NCBI RefSeq assembly: GCF_900105515.1
Contig: NZ_FNSY01000001.1
Location: 4,452,001 to 4,516,000 of the forward strand
Direction of reading: 5' to 3'
Length of the DNA stretch: 64,000 nucleotides
Source of the DNA: Streptomyces sp. 2131.1
GTDB lineage: Bacteria; Actinomycetota; Actinomycetes; Streptomycetales; Streptomycetaceae
This document shows, one piece after another, positions 35,716 through 44,942 of this stretch (position 1 is the stretch's first letter; the number at the start of each line of letters is the position of its first letter). The notes under the pieces are model-generated. The model saw only the letters and a program-made list of their open reading frames with translations, did not search any database and was not told the origin of the DNA. Made by a program: the position numbers and the translations under genes.

Positions 35716-37383
35716 TCAGCGCCCGGCCGCCGAAGGCGCGGCCGACGGCTGTACGGGGGCCTGCGGGGCGGCCGACGGGGGAGCCGGCACCGCCTGCTGC
35801 CTCTGCGGACCCGCAGGCGCGGGCTGCTGCTGAGGCGCCGGGGCCTGCGGTGCGGGCTCCGGCGCCGGTGGCGGCTGCATGTCCGCCGGGCCGCCCGCCG
35901 GGGGCTCGCCCAGGCTGTCCAGCGCCTCCCGCGCCAGCGGCGCGTCCAGCGGCGAGAACTTCGGGTTGGTGCGCAGCGCCGCCTCCAACTGGCGGCGGGC
36001 CGGCCCGTAGTCGTTCACCGCGCGCTGGACCATGCCCAGGTGATACGCGTACGAGGCGTTCTGCCCGCCCGAGTCCACCGCCCGCTGCGCGTACTCCACC
36101 GCCGCGTCCGAGTCGCCCGACCGGTGCAGCGCCCAGCCCAGCGCGTCGGCCACCGCCGCGCTGCGGTGCCCCCGCTCCCACTCCGCCCGCAGCAGCTCCA
36201 CCGCCGCGTCCGCGTCCCCGTGCGCCGCCTCGAAGCGGCCCAGCGTCAGCGACTCGTCCACCCCGCGCGCCGTGCCCCGCTCCAGCGCGGCGCGGAGCTT
36301 CTCGTACTGGCCCACCGAGTCCCCGTCGAGCCCCAGCGACTCGTACAGCTCGCCCAGTTCCAGCAGGTACGCCGGGCGCGGCGACTTGGCCAGGGCGGCC
36401 TGGTAGTCCCGCACGGCGTCGTCGGTGCGGCCGAGGGCCGCGAGCGCGCGGGCCCGCCCGGCGAGCGCGGGGTGATGGCCCTTGTCGACGCGCAGCGCCG
36501 CCCCGTACTGGGCCACGGCCTCCTTCGGCTCGCCCCGCTCCCAGGCCAGCTCGCCCAGCCGGGTCAGGCAGGCGGCCTTCTCCGCGGGCGTGCCCGCCCG
36601 GTTCGCCGCGTCCTGCGCGGTGGCCAGCGCGTCCTCGCGCCAGCCCCGGTCCCGGTACATCTCGGCCGCCCGGCCCAGCGCGGGCACCCCGGCCCGCAGC
36701 TCGGTGAACTTCTCCACCGCGGTGATCGCCGACTTTCGGTCGCCTAGGCCGTTGTAGGCGTCGATCAGCTCCGGGTAGACCGTCCACTCCTTCGGCTGCC
36801 GCGCCCGGACCGTCTCGCCCCACTTCTTCGCCGTCACGAAGTCGTTGCGGGCGTTGGCGAGCGAGGCCAGCCCGACCCAGGCGGCCGTGTTGCCCTTCTC
36901 ACCGGGCCGCACGTCCAGCGAGCGCTTCAGGGCCTGCTCGGCCCGGGCGTAGTACGCCGGGTCCGCGGCCCGCCGCCCCCGCTCCACGTACGCCGACCCC
37001 AGCACCGCCCAGGCGGGCGCGTCCGAGGGGTGCGTGCCCACCCACTTCTGCCTGTCCGCGATGAGCGCCGTCAGATCGGGGAGCGAGGCGGGGGAGCCGG
37101 CGGCCGTCGCGGTCATCGCGCGCGAGACCGGGCCGGGGAGGGGCGGCGCCGCGTCCGTGTCGTCGTCGGGCACCGCGACCACCGCGCCCGTCACCAGGAC
37201 CGCGCCCGCCACCATGCCGAACGCGGCCCGGCGCAGCGTCGTGCGCATCGTGGGGGGCGGGGGCTCGGCCAGGGACGCGGGGTCCGGCACGGGGGCGTCG
37301 GGGGCGGGCCAGTCGGTGTCGAAGGAGTTCTCGGGCCCGGGGGCCCTCGGGGGCTGCTGAGGCGTGAGTTCCATGCCGCTCAC
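35716..37383 (-). CDS. Membrane-anchored tetratricopeptide-repeat protein
   Basis: About 555 residues (552 if the internal ATG 37374 is used). One hydrophobic helix near residue 60 (AAFGMVAGAVLVTGAVVAV) anchors it. Many TPR-like helix pairs follow, such as APAWAVLGSAYVERGRRAADP and PEALAGRARALAALGRTDDAV-like repeats, indicating a protein-binding scaffold. The last about 60 residues are Pro/Ala/Gln-rich and disordered. Function unknown; no partner gene is obvious. It is divergent from the FAD oxidase gene. Confidence 0.85.
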   Translation of the reverse strand: MSGMELTPQQPPRAPGPENSFDTDWPAPDAPVPDPASLAEPPPPTMRTTLRRAAFGMVAGAVLVTGAVVAVPDDDTDAAPPLPGPVSRAMTATAAGSPASLPDLTALIADRQKWVGTHPSDAPAWAVLGSAYVERGRRAADPAYYARAEQALKRSLDVRPGEKGNTAAWVGLASLANARNDFVTAKKWGETVRARQPKEWTVYPELIDAYNGLGDRKSAITAVEKFTELRAGVPALGRAAEMYRDRGWREDALATAQDAANRAGTPAEKAACLTRLGELAWERGEPKEAVAQYGAALRVDKGHHPALAGRARALAALGRTDDAVRDYQAALAKSPRPAYLLELGELYESLGLDGDSVGQYEKLRAALERGTARGVDESLTLGRFEAAHGDADAAVELLRAEWERGHRSAAVADALGWALHRSGDSDAAVEYAQRAVDSGGQNASYAYHLGMVQRAVNDYGPARRQLEAALRTNPKFSPLDAPLAREALDSLGEPPAGGPADMQPPPAPEPAPQAPAPQQQPAPAGPQRQQAVPAPPSAAPQAPVQPSAAPSAAGR

Positions 37384-37471
37384 TGTGCGTCAGTATGAAG
37401 ATCGCACCGCGTCTTGGGATCGCCACCGCAGACGGGTTCACACCAATGGGCCCGGGTGCCACGCTTGGATC

Positions 37472-38839
37472 ATGGACGATCTCCTCGAACTCCTGCGGGC
37501 GGGCCTCCCGGCCGAGGCCCTGATCACCGACCCGGACGTCACGGCCTCCTACGCCCACGACATGGCGAGCTTCTGCGAGGCGGGCACGCCCGCGGTCGTC
37601 GCGCTCCCGCGCACCGTCGAGCAGGTCCAGCACGTCATGCGCACCGCCACCGCGCTGCGCGTCCCGGTCGTCCCCCAGGGCGCCCGCACGGGCCTGTCGG
37701 GCGCGGCCAACGCCACCGACGGCTGCATCGTGCTCTCCCTGGTCAAGATGGACCGCATCCTGGAGATCAGCCCCGTCGACCGCATCGCCGTCGTCGAGCC
37801 CGGAGTCGTCAACGCCGTACTGTCCCGTGCCGTCGACGAGCACGGGCTCTACTACCCGCCGGACCCCTCCAGCTGGGAGATGTGCACCATCGGCGGCAAC
37901 ATCGGCACCGCCTCCGGCGGCCTGTGCTGCGTGAAGTACGGGGTCACCGCCGAATACGTCCTCGGCCTCGACGTCGTCCTCGCGGACGGGCGCCTGCTCA
38001 CCACCGGCCGCCGCACCGCCAAGGGCGTCGCCGGATACGACCTCACCCGCCTCTTCGTCGGCTCCGAGGGCAGCCTCGGCATCGTCGTGAAGGCCGTCCT
38101 CGCCCTCAAGCCCCGGCCGCCCCGGCAGCTCGTCCTCGCCGCCGAGTTCGCCGACGCGGCGGGCGCCTGCGACGCGGTCTGCCGGATCATGGAGAGCGGC
38201 CACACCCCGTCACTCCTCGAACTGATGGACCGCACGACCGTCCAGGCGGTCAACCGCATGGCGAACATGGGCCTCCCCGAGACCACGGAGGCCCTGCTGC
38301 TCGCCGCCTTCGACACCCCGGACCCGGCCGCCGACCTCGCCGCCGTCGGCGCCCTGTGCACCGCCGCCGGCGCCACCGCCGTCGTACCGGCCGAGGACGC
38401 GGCCGAGTCCGAGATGCTCCTCCAGGCCCGGCGGATGTCGCTGACCGCGCTGGAGACCGTCAAGCCGGCGACGATGATCGACGACGTGTGCGTACCGCGC
38501 TCCCGGCTCGGCGCCATGCTGGAGGGCACGGCGGAGATCGCCGGGAAGTACGGCCTCACCATCGGCGTCTGCGCCCACGCGGGCGACGGCAACACCCACC
38601 CCGTCGTGTGCTTCGACCCAGCCGACGCCGACGAGTCCCGGCGGGCCCGGGAGTCCTTCGACGAGATCATGGCCCTCGGCCTCGCCCTCGGCGGCACGAT
38701 CACCGGCGAGCACGGCGTGGGCGTCCTGAAGAAGGAGTGGCTGGCGCGCGAACTCGGCGAGGTGAGCGTGGAGCTGCACCGGGGCATCAAGCAGGCGTTC
38801 GACCCGCTCGGGCTCCTCAACCCGGGCAAGGTGTTCTGA
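37472..38839 (+). CDS. FAD-linked oxidase, glycolate/D-lactate oxidase GlcD type
   Basis: 455-residue vanillyl-alcohol-oxidase-fold flavoenzyme. FAD-binding motifs are VPVVPQGARTGLSGAAN and CTIGGNIGTASGGLCCVKYG; the C-terminal FAD-oxidase domain ends with GTITGEHGVGVLKKEW and LLNPGKVF. Such enzymes oxidise 2-hydroxy acids such as glycolate or D-lactate. Only this subunit is here, so it may act alone. ATG 37472 is chosen; earlier frame lacks family similarity. Confidence 0.9.
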   Translation: MDDLLELLRAGLPAEALITDPDVTASYAHDMASFCEAGTPAVVALPRTVEQVQHVMRTATALRVPVVPQGARTGLSGAANATDGCIVLSLVKMDRILEISPVDRIAVVEPGVVNAVLSRAVDEHGLYYPPDPSSWEMCTIGGNIGTASGGLCCVKYGVTAEYVLGLDVVLADGRLLTTGRRTAKGVAGYDLTRLFVGSEGSLGIVVKAVLALKPRPPRQLVLAAEFADAAGACDAVCRIMESGHTPSLLELMDRTTVQAVNRMANMGLPETTEALLLAAFDTPDPAADLAAVGALCTAAGATAVVPAEDAAESEMLLQARRMSLTALETVKPATMIDDVCVPRSRLGAMLEGTAEIAGKYGLTIGVCAHAGDGNTHPVVCFDPADADESRRARESFDEIMALGLALGGTITGEHGVGVLKKEWLARELGEVSVELHRGIKQAFDPLGLLNPGKVF

Positions 38840-38859
38840 CCCGGCCGGGCCCACGCCTC

Positions 38860-39336
38860 TCAACTCTCCCCGTCCTGCGACTCGTCCGACGGCCACGGGT
38901 CGCTCATCCACAGGTCGTCGGCCGGCAGCGGCGCGAGGAGTTCGGCCAGCCCCTCGTCGATGCCGAGCCGCCCGGCCTCCGTACCCGGCGGGACCACCCG
39001 CAGCGTCCGCTCCACCCACACCGCGACCGCCGCCGACGGCACCTCCAGCAGGGCGTTGCCGTCCGGGGACGTCAGCGCCACGCAGATCACGCTGTTCCCG
39101 TCCACCTTGGTCGGCCAGATCCGCACATCGCCCTGCCCGCACGGCCGGAACACCCCCTCCACCAGCAGATCGCGGGCGAACGTCCAGTACACCGGCGAGT
39201 CCGAGGTGATGTGGAAGGTGATGTGCACGGCGTACGGGTCCTCCGTGCGGTACGTCAGCCTGGCCGGTACGGGGATGCTGCGCTCGGGCGACAGAACCAG
39301 CTTGAGCTCCAGCTCGCGTTCCACGACGGTGTGCAT
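38860..39336 (-). CDS. ssgG: SsgA-like sporulation and cell-division protein
   Basis: 158-residue SsgA-like protein, a family limited to morphologically complex actinomycetes that guides septum placement and peptidoglycan work during sporulation. Family pattern: LELKLVLSPERSIPVPARLTYR, DPYAVHITFH, VYWTFARDLLVEG. From memory of the S. coelicolor map this is the position of ssgG, which affects septum localisation; identity as SsgG is by context. ATG 39336 follows GGAAGG. It is convergent with the FAD oxidase gene. Confidence 0.85.
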   Translation of the reverse strand: MHTVVERELELKLVLSPERSIPVPARLTYRTEDPYAVHITFHITSDSPVYWTFARDLLVEGVFRPCGQGDVRIWPTKVDGNSVICVALTSPDGNALLEVPSAAVAVWVERTLRVVPPGTEAGRLGIDEGLAELLAPLPADDLWMSDPWPSDESQDGES

Positions 39337-39545
39337 GAGGGCGTCCTTCCGTTGTCCGGAGCCGGTCCCACGACCGGCCCGCACGAGTGAGAGCGCCCTC
39401 CACGCCATCCATTACGCGACTTCGGGAAAAAAATTTCGGCGTGACCGGAAAGTGGGCCAAACCCCCGGACACGCCCGGGGATACGTGCCTGTCTGATAGA
39501 TGTGGACTCCTGTATGAGGCCTCGAAGAGATACGGGACCACGGTG

Positions 39546-41024
39546 ATGAGCGCCCCAACCCCGGCACCCGGTGACGAAAGCCCCCGCGAGGGGTACTACC
39601 CCGACCCGTCCATCCCCGGCTACGTCCGCTACTGGAACGGCGCCTCCTGGGTACCCGGCACCAGCCGCCCGGCCCCGCCGCAGGACGGGACGGCCCCGGC
39701 CGCGGTCGAGGAGACCGGCCCGGTGTTCCTCGACGACCGGCCGGACGGGGAGGGGCGCCCCGAACCCGCGACCGCCTGGCAGGCCGACGCCACCCGCCAG
39801 GCCGGCTTCGGCGGCGACCGCGACCGCCGCGTCTCCTGGGGCGGCCCGGGCGATCGGGCCCGTCCGGAGATCGAGGACGGAACCGGCACGCCGGAGTCAG
39901 CCGACCGCGCCCCGGCCGCCACCACGCCCCCAGCCGCCCGGACCCCCGACCCGAGGGTTCCGTCCTCAAACGCCGGACGGGCTGAGAATGACGGGGCCGT
40001 CCTGCCACCTCAGGCCCGTCCGGCTGGGGCTGACGAGGTCGTCCAGCCCGATCAAGCCCGTCCGGCGATTGAGGACGGAACCGGCATGCCGGGGTCCGGC
40101 GAGCGTGCGGACCGCGGCCCGGCGGACGCCGCACCCGAGAAGACCGTCGCGATCCGCGCCCTGCGTCGGCCGGCCGGTGAAAAGCCCGCCACCGACGGCA
40201 CCCTGACCATCCGCGCCCTGGACGCGGCCCCGCGCCCAACGGCGCTCCCCGCCGCGCCCACCCCCGTACCGCCCCCGCAGACCGGACCCGCCCCCGGCGC
40301 CCCCTGGGGGCAGCAGGGCCCCGTGAGCCAACCGGCCCCCGCGCCGCAGGCGCATCCGCACCCCGTACCGCACCAGGCCCCGGCGCCCGCGCCGCAGGCG
40401 CAACCCGCGCACCAGGCCCCGGCGCCCGCGCCGCAGGCGCAACCCGCGCACCAGGCCCCGGCACCCGCGCCGCAGGCGCAACCCGCGCCGTGGAAGCCCC
40501 CCGTCGACGACCACTTCCAGCGGCTCGCCGCGGCCCGGGCCTCCGGGCGCCCCGCCCCGCTCGGCAAGCGGTTCGCCGCCCGGCTCATCGACAGCGTGGT
40601 GCTCGGCGCGCTCACCGCGGCGGCCGCCGTGCCGCTGGCCGCCCGGGCCGCCGACCACATCGACGACAAGATCGACGCGGCCAAGCTGTCCGGCGAGACG
40701 GTCACCGTGTGGCTGCTGGACTCCACCACGACCGCGCTGGGCGGTGCGCTGCTCGGGGTGTTCCTCGTGCTGGGCGTACTGCTCGACGCGCTGCCCACCG
40801 CGAAGTGGGGCCGTACGCTCGGCAAGAAGCTGTGCGGGATCGACGTACGGGACATGGAGTCCCACGAGGCGCCCGGCTTCGGGGCCGCGCTGCGCCGGTG
40901 GCTGGTGTACGCGGTGCCGGGCATCCTGCTCGTCGGGGTGGCCGGCGTCCTGTGGTGCCTGATCGACCGGCCGTGGCGCCAGTGCTGGCACGACAAGGCG
41001 GCGCGCACCTTCGTCGCGGGCTGA
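39546..41024 (+). CDS. RDD-family membrane protein with DUF2510 domain and repeat-rich linker
   Basis: 492 residues. An N-terminal DUF2510 motif (YYPDP, then RYWNGASW) occupies about 15-40. A linker of about 290 residues is Pro/Ala-rich and includes an imported-looking repeat region (39851-40094) and three 39-bp tandem repeats (40371-40487). The C-terminal 150 residues are an RDD domain with about three helices (GKRFAARLIDSVVLG, KWGRTLGKKLCGIDV). Function unknown; RDD proteins are often transporters or channels. GTG 39543 or ATG 39546. Confidence 0.85.
   Translation: MSAPTPAPGDESPREGYYPDPSIPGYVRYWNGASWVPGTSRPAPPQDGTAPAAVEETGPVFLDDRPDGEGRPEPATAWQADATRQAGFGGDRDRRVSWGGPGDRARPEIEDGTGTPESADRAPAATTPPAARTPDPRVPSSNAGRAENDGAVLPPQARPAGADEVVQPDQARPAIEDGTGMPGSGERADRGPADAAPEKTVAIRALRRPAGEKPATDGTLTIRALDAAPRPTALPAAPTPVPPPQTGPAPGAPWGQQGPVSQPAPAPQAHPHPVPHQAPAPAPQAQPAHQAPAPAPQAQPAHQAPAPAPQAQPAPWKPPVDDHFQRLAAARASGRPAPLGKRFAARLIDSVVLGALTAAAAVPLAARAADHIDDKIDAAKLSGETVTVWLLDSTTTALGGALLGVFLVLGVLLDALPTAKWGRTLGKKLCGIDVRDMESHEAPGFGAALRRWLVYAVPGILLVGVAGVLWCLIDRPWRQCWHDKAARTFVAG
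39851..40094. repeat. Interspersed GC-rich repeat copies inside the RDD gene
   Basis: A 28-nt arm at 39956-39983 and its near-perfect complement at 40055-40082 (one mismatch) bound a 127-bp segment. A direct copy of the right arm and flank lies at 39851-39896 versus 40049-40094 (about six mismatches in 46). The core GCCCGTCCGGCGATTGAGGA recurs outside genes at 45961 and 52317-52435. All copies keep the reading frame. Confidence 0.85.
40371..40487 (+). repeat. Three 39-bp tandem repeats in RDD gene
   Basis: Units at 40371, 40410 and 40449 encode HQAPAPAPQAQPA three times, with one base change in the third. They are in frame and lie in the disordered linker. Confidence 0.95.
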
Positions 41025-41095
41025 CACCCCCCGCGCCGTCCCCCGAACGCACCTGAGCCGTTGCGGGGGCCCGGCCCCCGCGATGCACTGCCCCC

Positions 41096-41758
41096 ATGAG
41101 CAACGATCAGCCGCCGCCCGGTCAGCCGCCCGAGGACGACCCCTTCCGGAAGCGGCCGCCCGGGGACCAGCCGCCGCCGTCGTCCGGCTCGCCCTACGGC
41201 GCACCGCCGCCCCCGCCGCCGTACGACCCGGGGCCCTACGGGGGCGGCGGACCGTACGGCGGGGCGGACCCGCTCGCGGGGATGCCGCCGCTCGCCGAAC
41301 CGGGCAAGCGCATCCTGGCCCGGCTGATCGACTTCCTGATCATCTCGATCCCGCTGTATCTGATCTCGCTGCCCTGGGGCGGCGCGGTCGAGGTGTCGGA
41401 CAGCAACGGCAACGACGACGTCAGCGACGTCTTCGCGCAGACCTACAGCGGGCATCAGCTGCTCTGGTCGCTGATCGGCCTCGTCGTCTACGTCGCGTAT
41501 GACACGTACTTCACGCACAAGGACGGCCGCACGCTCGGCAAGCGGCTGTTCAAGATGCGGGTCGCGATGCTCAACGACGGCCGGGTGCCGGACACCGGGG
41601 CGGCGTTCATGCGGGCCGTGGTGCTGTGGCTGCCCGCGCTGCTGTGCTGCCCGTGCCTGTGGTGGCTCATCAACATCGTGCTCATGTTCACGGACAAGCC
41701 GTACCGCCAGGGCCTCCAGGACAAGGCGGCCAGGACGGTGGTCGTCATGGTCAACTGA
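41096..41758 (+). CDS. RDD-family membrane protein
   Basis: 220 residues. The first 65 are Pro/Gly/Gln-rich. The RDD domain follows (GKRILARLIDFLIISIPLYLI, RTLGKRLFKMRVAML), with about three helices and a CCPCLWWL segment. It is a smaller paralogue of the preceding gene, 71 nt downstream and probably cotranscribed. A GC-rich palindrome (41064-41082) lies between them. Transported substance unknown. Confidence 0.88.
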   Translation: MSNDQPPPGQPPEDDPFRKRPPGDQPPPSSGSPYGAPPPPPPYDPGPYGGGGPYGGADPLAGMPPLAEPGKRILARLIDFLIISIPLYLISLPWGGAVEVSDSNGNDDVSDVFAQTYSGHQLLWSLIGLVVYVAYDTYFTHKDGRTLGKRLFKMRVAMLNDGRVPDTGAAFMRAVVLWLPALLCCPCLWWLINIVLMFTDKPYRQGLQDKAARTVVVMVN

Positions 41759-41764
41759 CCGCCG

Positions 41765-42052
41765 TCAGCGCCAGCTCTGCGCGGAGACGGGGGCGCGTTC
41801 CCCGGTGCGGGCGGCGGGTGCGGTGCCACGGTGCGAAGACACCGGGGTGCTCGTACGCGCCGCCTTCGCCGTGTGCCGGCGGGGCTTCGTGGGTACGGTC
41901 ACGGACACCACCAGCCCGAGGACGAGCGCGGCCGTGGAGACGGCGGCGATGCCGATGCCCGAACTGGTACGGAACAGCAGCAACATGGCCAGGGTCGAGA
42001 AGACGACGGTGACCGAACCGTAGGAGAGCTGTGCGGCAGTGGGTCGCGGCAT
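41765..42052 (-). CDS. Small membrane protein, function unknown
   Basis: 95 residues with two predicted helices (SYGSVTVVFSTLAMLLLF and GIAAVSTAALVLGLVVSVTV) and a basic tail. I do not recognise a family. Start ATG 42052. It is convergent with the RDD gene (6-nt gap) and divergent from the M6 protease gene. An iron-box-like sequence lies about 100 nt upstream. Confidence 0.65.
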   Translation of the reverse strand: MPRPTAAQLSYGSVTVVFSTLAMLLLFRTSSGIGIAAVSTAALVLGLVVSVTVPTKPRRHTAKAARTSTPVSSHRGTAPAARTGERAPVSAQSWR

Positions 42053-42421
42053 GGCTTCTTTTCCGTCCTCGGGACGTCGGATGGGCGGTCTCTCGACACG
42101 GTCGCACTGTCAAGCGACTCTACGACGGTGGATGCCCGCGAGGAACGGATAGTAAGCGTAACCTAACCCACAGTACCGGTGCATGGGGGGCGCACGGAGT
42201 CATTTCATGCGCCCGGACAGGCATCTGACGCGCCGGTGGATGGGTGGTGCTTCGTCCGGATACCGGAACGACGCTCCTGCATAGTGCACTTGCTGTGTTC
42301 AAGTCAAGGTCTGTCTTTTCTTCCGTAACTCCGGTCGAATGTCGTCACTTGTGACGCGTTCCGCGCGCGGCCTCTCCACCTCCCGGGCCGTCGCTGCGGG
42401 CGCCGGGGAGGACTGCATCAA
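42053..42421. other. Divergent regulatory region before secreted protease
   Basis: 369 nt, no ORF. GC content drops. It contains a TTAGGTTACGCTTAC sequence on the minus strand (42148-42166), resembling the left part of a DmdR/IdeR iron box (13 of 19 positions by my count). The protease ribosome site GGGGAGGA is at 42406-42413. No sure -10/-35 call can be made. Confidence 0.45.
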
Positions 42422-44818
42422 GTGATCATTAAGAGACGGGCGCTTCGGACCGGAGCGGTTGTCGTGGCCATGGCCGCGACCGCCGCCACCGCATCCGCCT
42501 TCGCCACCGCTCAGGCAGATGACCGGGCGTCAGGCGCCCCTGCTTCCGTCGACCGCCGCGACCCGGGGTCGGCCAAGGGCAACGACCACGACCTGGAGGG
42601 CCCCTACAGCGAGCAGCAGGCCGCTCAGCGCCAGGCCGCCCTGGAGCAGGTCATATCCGGCGACAAGAAGGTGACGTCGCGCGGGGGCTCCAAGGTCGTC
42701 AAGCTAGACAGCAAGAAGTACGTCGAGCTCGGCCGTGAGAAGACCGACAAGATCTTCACCGTGCTGGTGGAGTTCGGCGACCAGGTCGACGACACGACCA
42801 TGTACGACCCGGACGGCGCGGGCCCCAAGCCCCCCGTCAAGAAGTACGGCGGCACGCCTGGCCCGCTGCACAACAAGATAGCCAAGCCCGACCCGAAGAA
42901 GGACAACAGCACCGCCTGGCAGGCCGACTACAACCAGGCCCACTTCCAGGAGCTGTACTTCGGCACGGGCGCGGGCAAGCACTCGCTGAAGACGTACTAC
43001 GAGAAGACCTCCTCCGGCCGCTACTCGGTCGACGGCGAGGTCTCCGACTGGGTCAAGGTCCCCTACAACGAGGCGCGCTACGGCTCGAACTACTGCGGTT
43101 CGACCAACTGCGGCAACGCCTGGGACATGGTCAGGGACGGCGTCAACGCCTGGGCCGCCGACCAGAAGGCCAAGGGCCGTACGCCCGAGCAGATCAAGAC
43201 GGACCTCGCCCAGTACGACCAGTGGGACCGTTACGACTACGACAACGACGGCGACTTCAACGAGCCCGACGGCTACATCGATCACTTCCAGATCGTGCAC
43301 GCGGGCGAGGACGAGTCGGCCGGCGGCGGCGTCGAGGGCACCAACGCCATCTGGGCGCACCGCTGGTACGCGTACGGCACCAACGCCGGCGCCACCGGCC
43401 CGGCCAACAACAAGGCCGGCGGCACCCAGATCGGTGACACCGGCATCTGGGTCGGCGACTACACCGCGCAGCCCGAGAACGGCGGCCTGGGTGTCTTCGC
43501 CCACGAGTACGGCCACGACCTCGGCCTCCCGGACCTGTACGACACGACCAACACCGCCGAGAACTCGGTCGGCTTCTGGTCGCTGATGTCGGCGGGCTCC
43601 TGGCTCGGCACCGGCAAGGACAGCATCGGCGACCTGCCCGGCGACATGACCGCCTGGGACAAGCTCCAGCTGGGCTGGCTCAACTACGCCGAGGCCAAGG
43701 CCGCGAAGACCTCCCTCCACAAGCTGGGCGTGTCCGAGTACAACACCAAGAACAAGCAGGCGCTCGTCGTCACGCTGCCCGACAAGCCCGTCACCACCGC
43801 CGTCACGACGCCCGCCGAGGGCGCCACGCAGTGGTGGAGCGACATGGGTGACAACCTCAGCAACACGCTGTCCCGCCCGGTCGACCTGACCGGCAGGTCC
43901 AAGGCGTCCCTGGACCTCCAGGGCTGGTGGGACATCGAGGCCGACTACGACTACCTCTACACCGAGGTGTCCACCGACGGCGGCAGCAGCTGGACCGCGA
44001 TCGACGGCACCGCCGACGGTCAGCCGATCCCGCGCGACGCCAGCGACAAGCCGGCCCTGACCGACGTCTCCGGCGCGTACAAGAAGCTCTCGTACCCGCT
44101 GGACGCCTACGCGGGCAAGAAGATCGACATCCGCTTCCGCTACGCCACCGACGGCGGCGCGGGCGGCGTGGGCTTCGCGGCCGACACCATCTCGGTGACC
44201 GCCGACGGCGCCGCGCTCTTCACCGACAACGCCGAGAGCGGCGACAACGGCTGGACCGTCAAGGGCTTCTCGCGGGTCGGCTCGACGTTCACCAAGGACT
44301 ACCCGCAGTACTACATCGCGGAGAACCGCCAGTACGTCAGCTACGACCAGACGCTGAAGACCGGCCCGTACAACTTCGGCTTCTCCACGACGCGTCCGGA
44401 CTGGGTCGAGCACTTCCCGTACCAGAACGGCCTGCTCGTCTGGCTGTGGGACACCTCGCAGACCGACAACAACGTCTCGCAGCACCCCGGCGAGGGTCTG
44501 ATCCTGCCGGTCGACGCGCACGCCAAGCCGCTGAAGTGGGCGGACGGCACGGTCATCCGCAACAAGATCCAGCCCTTCGACGCCCCGTTCAGCTGGTACC
44601 CGACGGACGGCCTCACGCTGCACAAGGCCGATGTGACGACGAAGATCAAGCCGCAGCTCGGCGTCCCGGTCTTCGACGACCACAAGGGCACCTACTGGTA
44701 CAAGGAGAACCCGACCGGGAGTGTCAAGGTTCCTGACACCAACACCCGGATCACGATCGTGAGCGAGCCGCTCAGCGGCTCCACCATGAGCGTCCTGGTG
44801 AGCTCCTCGCACCGGTAG
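42422..44818 (+). CDS. Secreted immune-inhibitor-A-like M6 metalloprotease
   Basis: 798 residues. A signal peptide (ALRTGAVVVAMAATAATASAFA) is followed by a propeptide. The zinc site is HEYGHDLGLPDLYD (HExxH) near residue 361, with a Met-turn-like LMSAGSW. Peptidase M6 domain and a C-terminal PKD/jelly-roll-like region with WTVKGFSRVGSTF are consistent with immune inhibitor A relatives. It would digest extracellular protein. GTG 42422 is supported by GGGGAGGA. A terminator follows 26 nt downstream. Confidence 0.9.
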   Translation: MIIKRRALRTGAVVVAMAATAATASAFATAQADDRASGAPASVDRRDPGSAKGNDHDLEGPYSEQQAAQRQAALEQVISGDKKVTSRGGSKVVKLDSKKYVELGREKTDKIFTVLVEFGDQVDDTTMYDPDGAGPKPPVKKYGGTPGPLHNKIAKPDPKKDNSTAWQADYNQAHFQELYFGTGAGKHSLKTYYEKTSSGRYSVDGEVSDWVKVPYNEARYGSNYCGSTNCGNAWDMVRDGVNAWAADQKAKGRTPEQIKTDLAQYDQWDRYDYDNDGDFNEPDGYIDHFQIVHAGEDESAGGGVEGTNAIWAHRWYAYGTNAGATGPANNKAGGTQIGDTGIWVGDYTAQPENGGLGVFAHEYGHDLGLPDLYDTTNTAENSVGFWSLMSAGSWLGTGKDSIGDLPGDMTAWDKLQLGWLNYAEAKAAKTSLHKLGVSEYNTKNKQALVVTLPDKPVTTAVTTPAEGATQWWSDMGDNLSNTLSRPVDLTGRSKASLDLQGWWDIEADYDYLYTEVSTDGGSSWTAIDGTADGQPIPRDASDKPALTDVSGAYKKLSYPLDAYAGKKIDIRFRYATDGGAGGVGFAADTISVTADGAALFTDNAESGDNGWTVKGFSRVGSTFTKDYPQYYIAENRQYVSYDQTLKTGPYNFGFSTTRPDWVEHFPYQNGLLVWLWDTSQTDNNVSQHPGEGLILPVDAHAKPLKWADGTVIRNKIQPFDAPFSWYPTDGLTLHKADVTTKIKPQLGVPVFDDHKGTYWYKENPTGSVKVPDTNTRITIVSEPLSGSTMSVLVSSSHR

Positions 44819-44844
44819 AACCACATCACCGCAGGTCACAACGT

Positions 44845-44880
44845 GATCGGCCGTCGCCCCCTAGCGGGCGGCGGCCGATC
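44845..44880 (+). terminator. Intrinsic terminator after M6 protease
   Basis: 15-bp stem 44845-44859/44866-44880 with one U-G pair, followed by GTGTTT. Confidence 0.88.
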
Positions 44881-44942
44881 GTGTTTAGGTGCCTCTGTTC
44901 ACTTTCTTATTGACACGATGTCTCACGGGGGAGCTCGTACGC

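Noticed and set aside
40371..40487. CRISPR-like array
   Set aside because: The three 39-bp units are directly adjacent with no spacers, are in frame and encode a Pro/Ala/Gln linker. No cas genes are present.
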